Positions 38,253-47,493 of a DNA stretch of 64,000 nt are shown here, in pieces (within the stretch, counting starts at the first letter, position 1; every line of letters begins with the position of its first letter). The notes beneath the pieces were generated by a model, which worked only from the letters and a program-made list of their open reading frames with translations, was not told the DNA's origin and searched no databases. This DNA comes from Chitinibacter fontanus (GTDB lineage: Bacteria > Pseudomonadota > Gammaproteobacteria > Burkholderiales > Chitinibacteraceae). Where the stretch lies: positions 1,701,665-1,765,664 of the forward strand of contig NZ_CP058952.1 in NCBI RefSeq assembly GCF_013423785.1, given 5' to 3'. Both the position numbers and the translations under genes were made by a program.

Positions 38253-39010
38253 AGCGGCTCTCCTGTTGAGTTTGGGTTAGAAAATACATCGACATAGCAG
38301 ACATAGCTAGTAATCAGTGCCACTGGTAGCCCGATTATCAGCCCTAGAAAGAATGGCAGCATCAACAGCATCAGTAATAAGGCACCCAGTAGTGACATCA
38401 TCAAAATGGGTGACCAATTGCGCCAAAATGCCAGGCAAGACATTTTCATCGCTTCGGTTGCACTCATTTCAGCCAGTACCACTAGTGCCGGAGCATAGAA
38501 ATACGCGCTATACACCAGCATAAAACACAGCAGAATCACTACGCCTAAAGGCCACAGCTGACTCACTTGGTCGAATGAAGTAATCTGTTCGGGCAAGGCT
38601 TGAATCAAACCTAGCCACTCTAGTGCACCAACGATGCCTGAAAACACAAACAACAACGCCATAGTGCCCAGCATGTAATACGCACCAACCTTAATTAAAT
38701 CAATGGTGCGAAACTTAAAGCACACAAATAGATCGGTGATTTTGGGCTTATCGCCCAAGGCTGTATTGTGCGCGGCGACAGTGAGGCCGCCTAACAGAAT
38801 GGGGCCGATTAAGGTGCTAATAAAACCGCCCAAAATGGGGATGAAGCTCAGACCTAACATCAACACAACAAAAAGGCCGGTTAGGCCGACCCACGCAGTT
38901 GGTGCGCGGCGGAATAAAGCAAATGCCTGCACAATCCAATCCCAGCCACGAGTAGTTGGTAGGCTGCGTGGCTCGATGGCTAAATCGACAATAACATCCT
39001 GTTCTTGCAT
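38249..39010 (-). CDS. BPSS1780 family membrane protein
   Basis: The 253-residue protein has about six membrane segments and begins with a short cytoplasmic segment ending RGWDWIVQAFALFRRAPTAW, the hallmark of the BPSS1780/YciC-like family found in betaproteobacteria. The glycine-rich FISTLIGPILLGGLTVAAHN motif follows. No biochemical role is established. It precedes dgkA in the same operon. Confidence 0.87.
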   Translation of the reverse strand: MQEQDVIVDLAIEPRSLPTTRGWDWIVQAFALFRRAPTAWVGLTGLFVVLMLGLSFIPILGGFISTLIGPILLGGLTVAAHNTALGDKPKITDLFVCFKFRTIDLIKVGAYYMLGTMALLFVFSGIVGALEWLGLIQALPEQITSFDQVSQLWPLGVVILLCFMLVYSAYFYAPALVVLAEMSATEAMKMSCLAFWRNWSPILMMSLLGALLLMLLMLPFFLGLIIGLPVALITSYVCYVDVFSNPNSTGEPL

Positions 39011-39133
39011 GGTGTACCTAGGGTAATGGCAAATTGCCCTAATGCTAGCAGCTCGCTTTAGGCTTGCGGATATTTTTCATTGCCAGTATTAAGCCTGCAT
39101 GAAGAAAGTCTGCTCGCCGAGTGTTAATGGCAA

Positions 39134-39171
39134 TAAAAAAACCGCTGCCGATCATTGATCGCACAGCGGTT
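39134..39171 (-). terminator. Rho-independent terminator after ackA
   Basis: On the minus strand AACCGCTG and CAGCGGTT form the stem around a 16-base loop and are followed by TTTTTT. Confidence 0.85.
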
Positions 39172-39190
39172 AGGGATACTCGCGTGGGTT

Positions 39191-40384
39191 TTAGATGGTT
39201 GCCAGTGCTTGACGGGCAATCATCAATTCTTCATTAGTTGGAATCACATACACAGCCACTTTGCTGTCAGCGAGGCTGATGCGACGTGGTTCGCCAGAAC
39301 GTACGGCATTGGCAGCTTCGTCGATCTCTACGCCTAACCAGCGCAGTTGATGACATACCAGCGCGCGCGTCAATGCATCGTTTTCGCCAATCCCTGCGGT
39401 GAATACCAGGCAATCAAGGCCACCAATTGCCGCAGCCAGAGAAGCGGTTTCACGCACAATACGGCGGGCAAAATAATCAATCGCAAATTTGGCCAACGGC
39501 TCATCCGAAGCCTGCAAGGCGCGCATATCGCTAGAAATGCCACCAGACAGGCCGAGTAAACCTGATTCTTTGTACAGCAGCGTTTCGATCTGTTTGGCAT
39601 CCATTTTCAGATGGTTCATCAGGTGCAGCAAGACGCCGCCATCGATGCTGCCACAGCGAGTTCCCATTGGCAGACCTTCCAGCGCCGTAAAGCCCATGGT
39701 GGTGGCCTGACATTCGCAGCCCAGCAATGCCGACATTGATGAGCCATTGCCCAAGTGAGCGACTACTGTGCGGCCTTCGGCGGCACGGGTATCGATTTGA
39801 GGGAGTACGCTCGCGATGTATTCGTAAGACAAGCCATGGAAGCCATAGCGGCGAATGCCTTCTTTTTGCGCAAATTCATACGGCAGCGCAAAAAGCTGGT
39901 TCAGCTCGGGCTGAGTGGTATGAAACGCCGTGTCAAAGCAGGTGACTTGTGCGGCATTGGGCAGAATGTCTTGCAAGATCTTGATCGGCGCAATGTTGTG
40001 CGGCTCGTGCAATGGTGCCAATGGGATGAGCGCTTCTAGGCCGGCGATCAGCGCTGGAGTCACCAGTTCAGGTTTAGAATATTGCGTGCCGCCGTGCACT
40101 ACACGATGGCCAACGACTTTAATCTCACGGCCACCCAAACGTTGCTCAAGCCAAGCTAGCATGTGACGCAACGCGTGATCGTGGTTTTTAGGCACATCAG
40201 CAGGCAGAACTTCATCGGCTACTTTTTGGTCTGCAGCGTCTTTTGCCGTGAATTTAGGCTCCACGTAAAGGCCTTCCATTTGCCCCTTGAAGAGCACTTG
40301 CGGATCTGCTGCGCCAGCGGTTTCAAATAAAGAAAACTTGATGCTAGAAGAACCTGCATTAATGACTAAGACCAGATCGCTCAT
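39191..40384 (-). CDS. ackA: Acetate kinase
   Basis: The 397-residue enzyme begins VLVINAGSSSIKFSLF, the ASKHA phosphate-1 motif of acetate kinase, and has FDTAFHTTQP, RRYGFHGLSYEYIA, VVAHLGNGSSM and VFTAGIGEND. It converts acetyl phosphate plus ADP to acetate plus ATP. No pta gene is adjacent. Length and motifs are standard and its own terminator marks it as monocistronic. Confidence 0.97.
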   Translation of the reverse strand: MSDLVLVINAGSSSIKFSLFETAGAADPQVLFKGQMEGLYVEPKFTAKDAADQKVADEVLPADVPKNHDHALRHMLAWLEQRLGGREIKVVGHRVVHGGTQYSKPELVTPALIAGLEALIPLAPLHEPHNIAPIKILQDILPNAAQVTCFDTAFHTTQPELNQLFALPYEFAQKEGIRRYGFHGLSYEYIASVLPQIDTRAAEGRTVVAHLGNGSSMSALLGCECQATTMGFTALEGLPMGTRCGSIDGGVLLHLMNHLKMDAKQIETLLYKESGLLGLSGGISSDMRALQASDEPLAKFAIDYFARRIVRETASLAAAIGGLDCLVFTAGIGENDALTRALVCHQLRWLGVEIDEAANAVRSGEPRRISLADSKVAVYVIPTNEELMIARQALATI

Positions 40385-40553
40385 GGATAACTCCTAAATT
40401 CATGGGAAATCGCAGCAGAACAGTGAACCGCCTTGCCTGCTGCGCTTTATTTAATTGATACTATTAGACTGCGAATGCAGCATAGTCTAGTTTGCGTTGC
40501 AACATATCTTATTGGCGAATATCAATGCTTGGATACTATTTGGATCGTAAATA

Positions 40554-41048
40554 ATGACAATTAGCTATACCACGCACCTGATCTGCGCCCCTGAGTTGCC
40601 CGAAGCCGCCGAGGTGGCCGTGTTTCACGTGAAACCGGGGCAGGCAGTGCACGCCGACAGTTTGCTGATCACCCTGCTCGCCGCCGATCAAGAATGGCCC
40701 GTTTATGCACCCGACGAAGGCCAAGTCACCAGTTTGATGGTTGAGCATGGCGATTTTGTGAACAGCAATGATTTATTGTTGTTGATGGAAATCGCCGAGA
40801 AGCCCACTGCGGATTGGTTATTGGCTGCCGAGGTTGATTCGGCGCCCGAGCCACTGGCTGTAACCATCAGCGCCCCCGCTAACCCAAGCCCATTGTTAGC
40901 AGTCAGCCCCGCTGCGGCTACGCTTGCCGCCAAACTCGGGCTGGATTTAAGTCGTTTGAGTGGCTCTGCCATCATTGATGAGGACACTGTGCTCGACTTT
41001 GCACGCCAAGAGTTAATTACCTTAGCGAAAATCCGGCAATTGCTGTAG
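40554..41048 (+). CDS. Lipoyl-domain-like protein with E3-binding-like domain, attachment lysine missing
   Basis: The 164-residue protein has an N-terminal biotinyl/lipoyl fold (about 4-82: VAVFHVKPGQAVHADSLLIT ... VYAPDEGQVTSLMVEHGDFV) and a C-terminal segment like the peripheral-subunit-binding domain of 2-oxoacid dehydrogenase E2 proteins (SPAAATLAAKLGLDLSRLSG). The lysine normally modified (in ETDKA) is replaced: the aligned stretch reads LAADQEWP. No catalytic E2 domain is present. It may be a regulatory or decayed E2-like protein. The parS site 3 lies within codons for VFHVKP. Confidence 0.65.
   Translation: MTISYTTHLICAPELPEAAEVAVFHVKPGQAVHADSLLITLLAADQEWPVYAPDEGQVTSLMVEHGDFVNSNDLLLLMEIAEKPTADWLLAAEVDSAPEPLAVTISAPANPSPLLAVSPAAATLAAKLGLDLSRLSGSAIIDEDTVLDFARQELITLAKIRQLL
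40621..40636. promoter_or_regulatory. parS site 3 inside a coding sequence
   Basis: TGTTTCACGTGAAACC keeps the complete 14-bp parS core and differs from the 16-bp consensus only in the last base. It lies in the lipoyl-like gene, where it encodes the FHVKP stretch. Confidence 0.85.
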
Positions 41049-41144
41049 CCCTGCGGCGGGGGCGAGATTCTAGCGCAAATCAGCGCTCTTGCGGGGTATT
41101 GCTTTGAGTGTTTTATTTTCTATGGTTTGAGGGTAAATACCCAG

Positions 41145-42002
41145 CTAATTTCTAACTTGGCTGGGCGGTAAACCAAAGTGCTGGCGAAAGCGGCGTGAAA
41201 AACTGGCCACTTCCTGATAACCCACTTGGCTGGCGACTTGGCCGACTGGAACGCCCGCCATTAACAGCGTGCGGGCATGTTGCATGCGCAGCGCAACCAC
41301 ATGCTGGCCCGGTGCCATGCCTAAATGGGTTAGACACAAGCGATGTAAATGCGCCGGTGTAATTTGCAATTGTTGGGCCAATTGCTCAACCGGCCATTCG
41401 CGTTCGGGCGCCTTGGCCACCTCGCTAAATAAGGCGTGCAATTGTTGTGGCCAACCTAAGCGGGTATCTGCCGTGCCGACGGCGCGCTCTAATTGCAGGC
41501 TCAACATTTCTAATGCGGGCATAACTAGGGTATAGCTCTGCCCTTCATTATGGCGAAGCGCTTCGCGCTGATACAGGGATAGGGCATCGTGTATTTCCCA
41601 GCCAGCATCGCTATCACGGACATAGCAATGCGGTTGGATCAGGTGCGCCCAGCGCACATCGTTGTACAAGAGGAGCCAAGCCATTAACAAGGGCGCTTTA
41701 CCGGTGCGGCGAAAGCCACGCTGACCTCGGGCCGGCTGAACGCCCATTTGTCCTGCTTTGAATGGCCAGGTTTGCTCACCTTCGAAAAACTCCCCGGTGC
41801 CATTTAGACAAAACAGCAGGACATGGAAATTGGCATCAATGCGCTCAATTTCACTTTTGCCCCGCGCCTCGGAAACGCCGCACATGAAAATGCCTTTCTC
41901 ACGCATGGGAGGGTGTGAAGCTTTATGAAATACATGGGCGCCGACTAAACGATTCCAGCCCTTGTCATCACAATCAAATCGTTCGTAGTAGATCAGCGCC
42001 AT
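41145..42002 (-). CDS. AraC-family transcriptional regulator
   Basis: The 285-residue regulator has an N-terminal cupin-like sensor (about 20-150: FHVLLFCLNGTGEFFEGEQT) and a C-terminal double helix-turn-helix (about 185-283: WPVEQLAQQLQITPAHLHRL; MQHARTLLMAGVPVGQVASQ; VGYQEVASFSRRFRQHFGLP). It is divergent from the phosphotransferase gene with an 82-base gap, so it is a candidate regulator of the long plus-strand operon that begins there. Confidence 0.93.
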   Translation of the reverse strand: MALIYYERFDCDDKGWNRLVGAHVFHKASHPPMREKGIFMCGVSEARGKSEIERIDANFHVLLFCLNGTGEFFEGEQTWPFKAGQMGVQPARGQRGFRRTGKAPLLMAWLLLYNDVRWAHLIQPHCYVRDSDAGWEIHDALSLYQREALRHNEGQSYTLVMPALEMLSLQLERAVGTADTRLGWPQQLHALFSEVAKAPEREWPVEQLAQQLQITPAHLHRLCLTHLGMAPGQHVVALRMQHARTLLMAGVPVGQVASQVGYQEVASFSRRFRQHFGLPPSQVRN

Positions 42003-42084
42003 GATGAATTAATGTGATTTTTGGACAAATAAAGCGACATCTTCGGACATTCCAAATGGGGAAGCAAGCTGATTAAATGAAGGC

Positions 42085-43071
42085 ATGAGTTCAGATTATG
42101 GTAAGCCTATGTCAGTTGATGTCTCGGTCTATGCGCATGCGGCGCTAAGCTGTTACCAAGCGCATTACGCACAAAAAGCCCAATTGGTTCAAGAAATTGC
42201 TGGCTTTTATGGGCATGCAGTCATCCTGACTGGCGCTGCCGGTGATGTGGTGATCAAGTTTGGCTGGCAGCCGGGGCGTAGCGCGCATGAAATTGCGGGG
42301 CTTACGCGCTTGCAAGCGCATACCAAGCTGGCGATGCCGCAAGTGCTATTGCAACAGCAAATTGTCGTGGCAGGCAAAGCGCTTGAGCTGCTGATGCTCA
42401 AGCGCTTGCCCGGCATTGCCCCGTGGGATGTAGCCAAACCGTGGCGTCATCCTCTGCAAACTGCGCAGCAAGTGGTCGACGTACTGCTTGGCTGGCACGC
42501 GGTAACTGATCCGCGCGGTTTCGAGTTGCCCGATGGGCGGTTTGCCACTGATTTTCTTACTGCGTTTGAGGCCTGGACGCTGCCGCTGCATCAGTATGTG
42601 CAAAGCGAAGCGTCTCCTTTTACCCTGCCACAAAAACGGGCTTTTGCCCTGCTCTGGCAAGAACGTACGCGCTTGCTAGCACCCTTGGCGGGGATGTCAT
42701 CGAGCTTGGTGCATGACGACCCGCACGCAGGTAATTTCCTGTTTGACGCGCACAGCGGCGAGCTGCTCGCCGCACTCGACCCGTGCGATGTGGCTTTTCG
42801 CCATCGCGAGCAAGATATTTTCCATTTGGCGGATGTCGCCCCTGAATTAAATTTGCTCGAAACCTATTTGCAGCACTACGCGGCCCCCGAAGGCTTTGCC
42901 GCGCGCCGCTGGTTTTTTTCGCTGTGGGACGATGCCAAGCATAGCCGGAATCTGGCTTGGTACGACGAGGCATGGTTTAACGCAAAGTTTGCCAATTTAG
43001 TAAGTGCAGACAAATGTTTCGCTGAATTTGGCGGCATTATTGCCTGCTCGCAAGGGGATGACTGTGCTTGA
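42085..43071 (+). CDS. Aminoglycoside phosphotransferase / choline-kinase-like protein
   Basis: The 328-residue protein has the APH kinase-like fold: VVIKFGWQPG (ATP-binding Lys), then the catalytic loop SLVHDDPHAGNFLFD and the metal-binding AALDPCDVAFR. It may phosphorylate an aminoglycoside-like or other small alcohol; the substrate is unknown. ATG 42085 or 42109 could be the start. It heads a plus-strand run with a PQ-loop protein and an ABC exporter, and is divergent from an AraC regulator. Confidence 0.8.
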   Translation: MSSDYGKPMSVDVSVYAHAALSCYQAHYAQKAQLVQEIAGFYGHAVILTGAAGDVVIKFGWQPGRSAHEIAGLTRLQAHTKLAMPQVLLQQQIVVAGKALELLMLKRLPGIAPWDVAKPWRHPLQTAQQVVDVLLGWHAVTDPRGFELPDGRFATDFLTAFEAWTLPLHQYVQSEASPFTLPQKRAFALLWQERTRLLAPLAGMSSSLVHDDPHAGNFLFDAHSGELLAALDPCDVAFRHREQDIFHLADVAPELNLLETYLQHYAAPEGFAARRWFFSLWDDAKHSRNLAWYDEAWFNAKFANLVSADKCFAEFGGIIACSQGDDCA

Positions 43072-43372
43072 TTCCTTGCTCATTCACACCGCCAATATCA
43101 TGCAGATGTGTGTGCCGCTGATGTCGCTGACCGGCTACGTGCCGCAATGGCGGAAATTGATTCAAACACGTTCTGCCGTGGATATTTCTTTGCGTACTTG
43201 GCTAGTTTGGACGCTTTCATCGGTATTTGCGTTGTTTTATGCAGTGATTCAGTGGGAAATCAATCATCAAGGTTGGCCTTTATTGATTTCATCCAGCGCG
43301 ACATTGCTCTGCGTGCTAACGACCGTCGCACTCGTGGTGCGCTATCGCAGTGTCGCCCAAAAAAATAAGTGA
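43058..43372 (+). CDS. PQ-loop / SemiSWEET-like small membrane protein
   Basis: The 104-residue protein has three membrane segments and the PQ-loop motif GYVPQWRKLIQTRSAVDISL. SemiSWEETs form dimeric sugar pores; other PQ-loop proteins carry amino acids. The likely start is ATG 43058, or GTG 43064, which has AAGGGG at a better distance. It overlaps the phosphotransferase gene by 14 bases or fewer and lies 7 bases before the ABC ATPase gene. Confidence 0.75.
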   Translation: MTVLDSLLIHTANIMQMCVPLMSLTGYVPQWRKLIQTRSAVDISLRTWLVWTLSSVFALFYAVIQWEINHQGWPLLISSSATLLCVLTTVALVVRYRSVAQKNK

Positions 43373-43379
43373 GTTATGC

Positions 43380-44405
43380 ATGTTAATTCAAGCCGAAAAC
43401 TTAAGCCGTATTTATAAAACTCCACGCGCTGCGAAAAGCTGGCGTGAGCGCTTTACCCAGCTTGTGCAAGCTCAGTACAACGAAAACAAGTCGGTAAGTG
43501 ACGTCAATTTTGCGATCGCCCGTGGTGAATGTGTTGCCTTGGTCGGCCCGAATGGCGCGGGCAAATCGACCACCATCAAAATGCTCACCGGCATACTGGC
43601 GCCCTCCAGTGGTCGCGTTACCGTGGCGGGCTTTGACCCGATGCGACAACGCCAGCAATACGTCAAGCGGATTGGCGTGGTTTTCGGCCAGCGTTCGCAA
43701 TTGTGGCAAGACCTACCGGTACGCGATTCGTTTTCTATTTTGCAGGCGCTATTTGACGTGCCTGATGCGGTGTACCAGCAGCAGCTCAAATTGTTTCGTG
43801 CCGACGGTGGCATGGATGAATTCTGGGATCGCCCGGCTCGTACGCTTAGCCTTGGACAGCGCATGCTATGTGAAATTGCGGCTGCATTTGTACATGCGCC
43901 TGAAGTAGTTTTTCTGGATGAACCTACTATTGGCCTTGATCTGGAAATGAAATCACGCATGCGCGCGCTGATTCGCAAGCTCAATCAGGAAGCCGGAACG
44001 ACGGTGCTGATTACCTCACACGATGTCGGTGATATCGAGCGACTTACCCGCCGTTTGCTGCTGATCGACCATGGAACGCTGCGTTTTGACGGTAGTTTAA
44101 GCGATTTTCGCGCCCATGCAGGCGATGGGCGCTGGTGGGCCGCGCGCATTGATGCCAGCCAAGTGGCTGCCGCGAATGAAGTGCTCTCGGCTCATCCCGC
44201 TGCCTTGCCGGTACGTAGCAATGGCGACTGGCTAGAAATCGCGCGTCAGGATGAAGCCCTGCCCTTCGCTGATTTGGTCAAGACGCTTGCACCATTTACC
44301 GTGCATGAAATTAAGCCGGTGGAGCAAAGCTTTGAAGACCTGCTGCACGGCTTTTATGTCGGCAAAAACCTGCGCGCCGATGCAGCGGAGGATGTCACGG
44401 TATGA
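43380..44405 (+). CDS. ABC transporter ATP-binding protein (ABC-2 exporter)
   Basis: The 341-residue ATPase has Walker A GPNGAGKSTT, the ABC signature LSLGQRMLCEIAAA (in place of LSGGQ), Walker B VVFLDEPTIGLD and the H-loop TSHD. An N-terminal lead (SRIYKTPRAAKSWRERFTQL) and a C-terminal extension are typical of ATPases paired with PF06182-type permeases. It overlaps the first permease gene by 4 bases; the second permease gene lies 3 kb downstream. Substrate unknown; drug or glycan export are possible. Confidence 0.93.
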   Translation: MLIQAENLSRIYKTPRAAKSWRERFTQLVQAQYNENKSVSDVNFAIARGECVALVGPNGAGKSTTIKMLTGILAPSSGRVTVAGFDPMRQRQQYVKRIGVVFGQRSQLWQDLPVRDSFSILQALFDVPDAVYQQQLKLFRADGGMDEFWDRPARTLSLGQRMLCEIAAAFVHAPEVVFLDEPTIGLDLEMKSRMRALIRKLNQEAGTTVLITSHDVGDIERLTRRLLLIDHGTLRFDGSLSDFRAHAGDGRWWAARIDASQVAAANEVLSAHPAALPVRSNGDWLEIARQDEALPFADLVKTLAPFTVHEIKPVEQSFEDLLHGFYVGKNLRADAAEDVTV

Positions 44406-45187
44406 AGCATCGATTGAAAGCGAGCGCGGCTTTAGCATGGGGTAATGCCCGCATTGTTGCTACAGATAAGCGTGGCAGAGCCATACTCACCCTGGGTTAT
44501 CTGCTGGGCATGTGGTTGCTGTATTACCTGTGGCAGGCCTTGTACGCGGGTGATGCTAGCCGCGCAGGGATGAATTTTCCCAGCGCGTTGCTGCACGTCA
44601 CCACCGCACAAACACTATTTGCCGTACTGCAAGCCTTTGGCGACTGGCGCTTGGCGCGCGAAATTCGCTCGGGCGAAGTGGCAACTGCCTTGACGCAACC
44701 TGTTTCGCTACCCCTGCGGCATGCTGCATTGTCGCTAGGCCGCGTGTTGGCGCAAGCGGCCTATTTTCTGCCTGCCTTTGGCGTTTTTTTGCTATGGGCG
44801 GGTTTGCGCTTGAGCCCTAGCTCATGGCTGCTGGCACTTGCATCAATTGCCTTGTCCTTTGTTTTGCTGTTTTGCATCGACTTTGTGGTGGGCTTGGCGG
44901 GCTTTATTGCCACCGATTTATGGGGTATTACCGCCAGCAAAGACGTTGTGGTGCAGTTCTTAGGGGGAGCGCTGATCCCCTTGGCTTTTCTGCCTGCTGG
45001 CCTGCAAACCATCTTGCATTGGCTACCGTTTGCACATTTTTTTAATACCCCAGTGGCTTACCTCACCGGGCAAAGCAGTGAACTAAGCCCATTGATGATT
45101 CAAGCCGTATGGGCCGTCGTATTTGTACTGGCTGCACAAGCCGCCAGCCGCATAATCCAGCGCAAGCTGGTGATTTTTGGTGCTTAA
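44402..45187 (+). CDS. ABC-2 family permease 1
   Basis: The 261-residue membrane protein has six membrane segments and begins KHRLKASAALAWGNARIVAT, a layout of the ABC-2 family transporter group (PF06182). It is 4-base coupled to its ATPase gene. The second half-permease, of nearly the same length (260 residues), is at 47494-48276. Confidence 0.88.
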   Translation: MKHRLKASAALAWGNARIVATDKRGRAILTLGYLLGMWLLYYLWQALYAGDASRAGMNFPSALLHVTTAQTLFAVLQAFGDWRLAREIRSGEVATALTQPVSLPLRHAALSLGRVLAQAAYFLPAFGVFLLWAGLRLSPSSWLLALASIALSFVLLFCIDFVVGLAGFIATDLWGITASKDVVVQFLGGALIPLAFLPAGLQTILHWLPFAHFFNTPVAYLTGQSSELSPLMIQAVWAVVFVLAAQAASRIIQRKLVIFGA

Positions 45188-45198
45188 AAGGTATCGCA

Positions 45199-45972
45199 AT
45201 GAACATTGATTTTGGCAAAACCGCACAAGATTATCGCCAGCATCGAGTAGGCTTTCCCGAAGCATTTTTTGCGCGCGCCGCCGCCGTTGGGCTTGGCCTG
45301 CCGAGCCAGCGGATACTGGATATTGGCACCGGAACGGGGACTTTGGCGCGGGGTTTTGCCTTGCGTGGGGCTCAGGTCAATGGTGTTGACCCAGCTGCCG
45401 CAATGCTGGAGCAGGCGCGCTTGCTCGATCAACAGGTTGGTGTGGTGGTGTCGTATCAAACGGGTCGGGCTGAAGCGCTGCCTTTTGCGGATGAAAGTTG
45501 CGATGCGGTCAGTGCGGGGCAATGTTGGCATTGGTTCGATCGCAGCAAGGCCGCGCAAGAGGCGTATCGGGTATTGCGTCGTGGTGGGCTGATGGCAATT
45601 GCCCATTTTGACTGGTTGCCCTTGCCGGGCAATGTGGTGGCGGCGACCGAAGCGTTGATTTTGCAGCACAACCCGCGCTGGCAAGGTGCCGGTGGTACGG
45701 GCGTGCATGTGACGCACTTTGCCGACTTATCGGACTTATCGCAGGCTGGCTTTGTCGGTCTTGAGTCGTTTGCGTTTGATTCACCTGTGGTTTACAGCCA
45801 CGAAGCATGGCGGGGGCGAATTCGAGCCAGTGCAGGCGTGGCCGCGAGCCTCAGCCCTGATGCTGTGGCGCAATTTGACCATGAGCTGGCCGCTATTTTG
45901 ACGCGAGAATTCAGCGCCGATCCACTTCACATTCCGCACCGTGTATTCATGGTGTATGCCCGCAAATATTAA
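45199..45972 (+). CDS. Class I SAM-dependent methyltransferase
   Basis: The 257-residue enzyme has Rossmann motif I ILDIGTGTGTLARGFALRGA, followed by VNGVDPAAAMLEQARLL and SCDAVSAGQCWHWFD (motif III region), as in Methyltransf_11. It begins FGKTAQDYRQHRVGFPEAFF, common in small-molecule methyltransferases. ATG 45199 follows AAAAGG. It is the first of four soluble enzyme-type genes inserted between the two permease genes. Confidence 0.9.
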   Translation: MNIDFGKTAQDYRQHRVGFPEAFFARAAAVGLGLPSQRILDIGTGTGTLARGFALRGAQVNGVDPAAAMLEQARLLDQQVGVVVSYQTGRAEALPFADESCDAVSAGQCWHWFDRSKAAQEAYRVLRRGGLMAIAHFDWLPLPGNVVAATEALILQHNPRWQGAGGTGVHVTHFADLSDLSQAGFVGLESFAFDSPVVYSHEAWRGRIRASAGVAASLSPDAVAQFDHELAAILTREFSADPLHIPHRVFMVYARKY

Positions 45973-45984
45973 GAGGACTTTGTT

Positions 45985-46335
45985 ATGAATAATCCATTTA
46001 TTGGTGTATGGGAATTGCTGTCGGGTGAATGTGGTGAGCCGGGGCAGGCGGTCGAAGTTTACGATATGAGCGCCCTGCGAGCTCGCAAAGTGATTACAGA
46101 ACAGCATTTTATGTTCCTCACGCTGAAAAATGGTGGGTTTTATGCCTCTGCCAGCGGGCCTTATACGCGTGATGAACAGCACTACCGTGAGCATCCAGAG
46201 TTGGCTTCCTATGCGCCTATGGTGGGGCAGACCTACGAATTTGAATACCAAATCGTCGGAGATATATGGCACAACCGCCGTTTTGAGGGGGGGCGACAAG
46301 TTGAATATGAAATTTGGCAGCGGATTGGGGATTAA
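45985..46335 (+). CDS. Hypothetical lipocalin-like small protein
   Basis: The 116-residue protein begins NNPFIGVWELLSGECGEPGQ and is rich in strand-like segments with aromatic residues (FMFLTLKNGGFYASASGPYT, YEFEYQIVGDIWHNRRFEGG), resembling small lipocalin-like or DUF4488-type beta barrels that bind ligands. It lies 12 bases after the methyltransferase gene and 3 bases before the kinase gene. Function is inferred only from shape. Confidence 0.6.
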   Translation: MNNPFIGVWELLSGECGEPGQAVEVYDMSALRARKVITEQHFMFLTLKNGGFYASASGPYTRDEQHYREHPELASYAPMVGQTYEFEYQIVGDIWHNRRFEGGRQVEYEIWQRIGD

Positions 46336-46338
46336 GGC

Positions 46339-46929
46339 ATGGCTGATTTAGTCGTAATTTTTGGCCCGGGGGCGGTCGGCAAGGCCAGCGTCGGGCAGGC
46401 TTTGGCAGAAAAAACGGGTTATCGCCTGTTTCATAACCATTTAACGACCGATCCCGTAGCCCAGCTCTTGGGTTGGGATCATCCGCAGTTTCAAGAGCTG
46501 ACTTGGGATTTGCGCCTGCGTCTGTTTCGCGCGGCGCTGGCCGAACCGCTGCACCCTGGCGTGATTTTCACTTTTGTCTGGGCGTTTAATGTGGCGGAAG
46601 ATGGTGAGCGGATAGCCGAGTTGCGAGAATTATTTCTCTCGCACGGGCGCCGAGTCCGCTTCGTTGAGTTGAGCGCCGATTTATCCACGCGGCTTGCGCG
46701 CGAAGGTACGCCGCAACGCTTGCAAATGAAACCTGCCAAACGTGATGTTGAGTGGGCACGTAGCTATTTGGAATATGCTGCAAGCAATTACCAAGATCAA
46801 AGTTTGGGCCAATTTCCATGGCCCAATGACTGGCTATTGATTGACACTGAGCAGCACCAGCCCGATCAAGCGGCTGAACGCATTATTGCGCAATGGCCCT
46901 CACTATTTAACCTTGCTATGGCTGAGTAA
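46339..46929 (+). CDS. P-loop small-molecule kinase-like protein
   Basis: The 196-residue protein has a shikimate-kinase/AAA_33-like nucleotide site at its N-terminus (VVIFGPGAVGKASVGQALAE) and HNHLTTDP soon after, a pattern of uncharacterised bacterial kinases with a GPPAVGKMTVG P-loop. The Lys of the P-loop is present (GKAS). The substrate is unknown. It is part of the enzyme run between the two ABC permease genes. Confidence 0.75.
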   Translation: MADLVVIFGPGAVGKASVGQALAEKTGYRLFHNHLTTDPVAQLLGWDHPQFQELTWDLRLRLFRAALAEPLHPGVIFTFVWAFNVAEDGERIAELRELFLSHGRRVRFVELSADLSTRLAREGTPQRLQMKPAKRDVEWARSYLEYAASNYQDQSLGQFPWPNDWLLIDTEQHQPDQAAERIIAQWPSLFNLAMAE

Positions 46930-46933
46930 TTCA

Positions 46934-47395
46934 ATGAGCGCGCCTGATTTAACTTTCAGCTCCGACTTATCCACCTTGGACTGGCCGCGCATTACGGAGT
47001 GGTTGGCGGGCAGCTATTGGTCGCCGGGGATTAGCCAGTTTTATGTTGAGCAAGCGGCTCGTGCCTCAACGGTGGTCATCGGCGCGTTTATTGATGGTGT
47101 GCAGGTCGGCTATGCGCGGGTGATGAGCGACACGGTTCGTTTTGCCTATTTGGCTGATGTGTATGTTGATGAAGCGTATCGAGCTAGGGGTATATCCAAG
47201 CACATGATTGCTAGATTGCTCTCTGAGCCAATACTAAAGCATGTATCTCGTTGTTTTTTGCAAACGGGTGATGCGCATGGCTTGTATGAGCAATTTGGAT
47301 TTCAGGTGCACCCTGCCCCAGAACGCGTCATGGTGCGGGAAAATCCAAATGGGTTCGATTTTACGAAAACGCCAAACGAGCCTAGCGCGAGATGA
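46934..47395 (+). CDS. GNAT family N-acetyltransferase
   Basis: The 153-residue acetyltransferase has the acetyl-CoA-binding core LADVYVDEAYRARGISKHMI (RxxGxx motif) and a C-terminal LQTGDAHGLYEQFGFQ as in small GNAT enzymes that modify amines. The start at 46934 lies 4 bases after the kinase stop. Substrate unknown; homologues act on amino acids, polyamines or antibiotics. Confidence 0.88.
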   Translation: MSAPDLTFSSDLSTLDWPRITEWLAGSYWSPGISQFYVEQAARASTVVIGAFIDGVQVGYARVMSDTVRFAYLADVYVDEAYRARGISKHMIARLLSEPILKHVSRCFLQTGDAHGLYEQFGFQVHPAPERVMVRENPNGFDFTKTPNEPSAR

Positions 47396-47473
47396 TTTAT
47401 ACCGACTTGCCCACCACTTATACAGCACAGGCCCACACTAGGCTCACAGCTTGTTAATGACTTGCCCACAAAC

Positions 47474-47482
47474 TTATCCACA
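47474..47482 (+). promoter_or_regulatory. DnaA box (perfect)
   Basis: TTATCCACA, the consensus DnaA binding 9-mer, lies 12 bases before permease 2. An imperfect direct repeat (GACTTGCCCAC at 47404 and 47459) surrounds it. Confidence 0.75.
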
Positions 47483-47493
47483 GGAAGGGTAGT

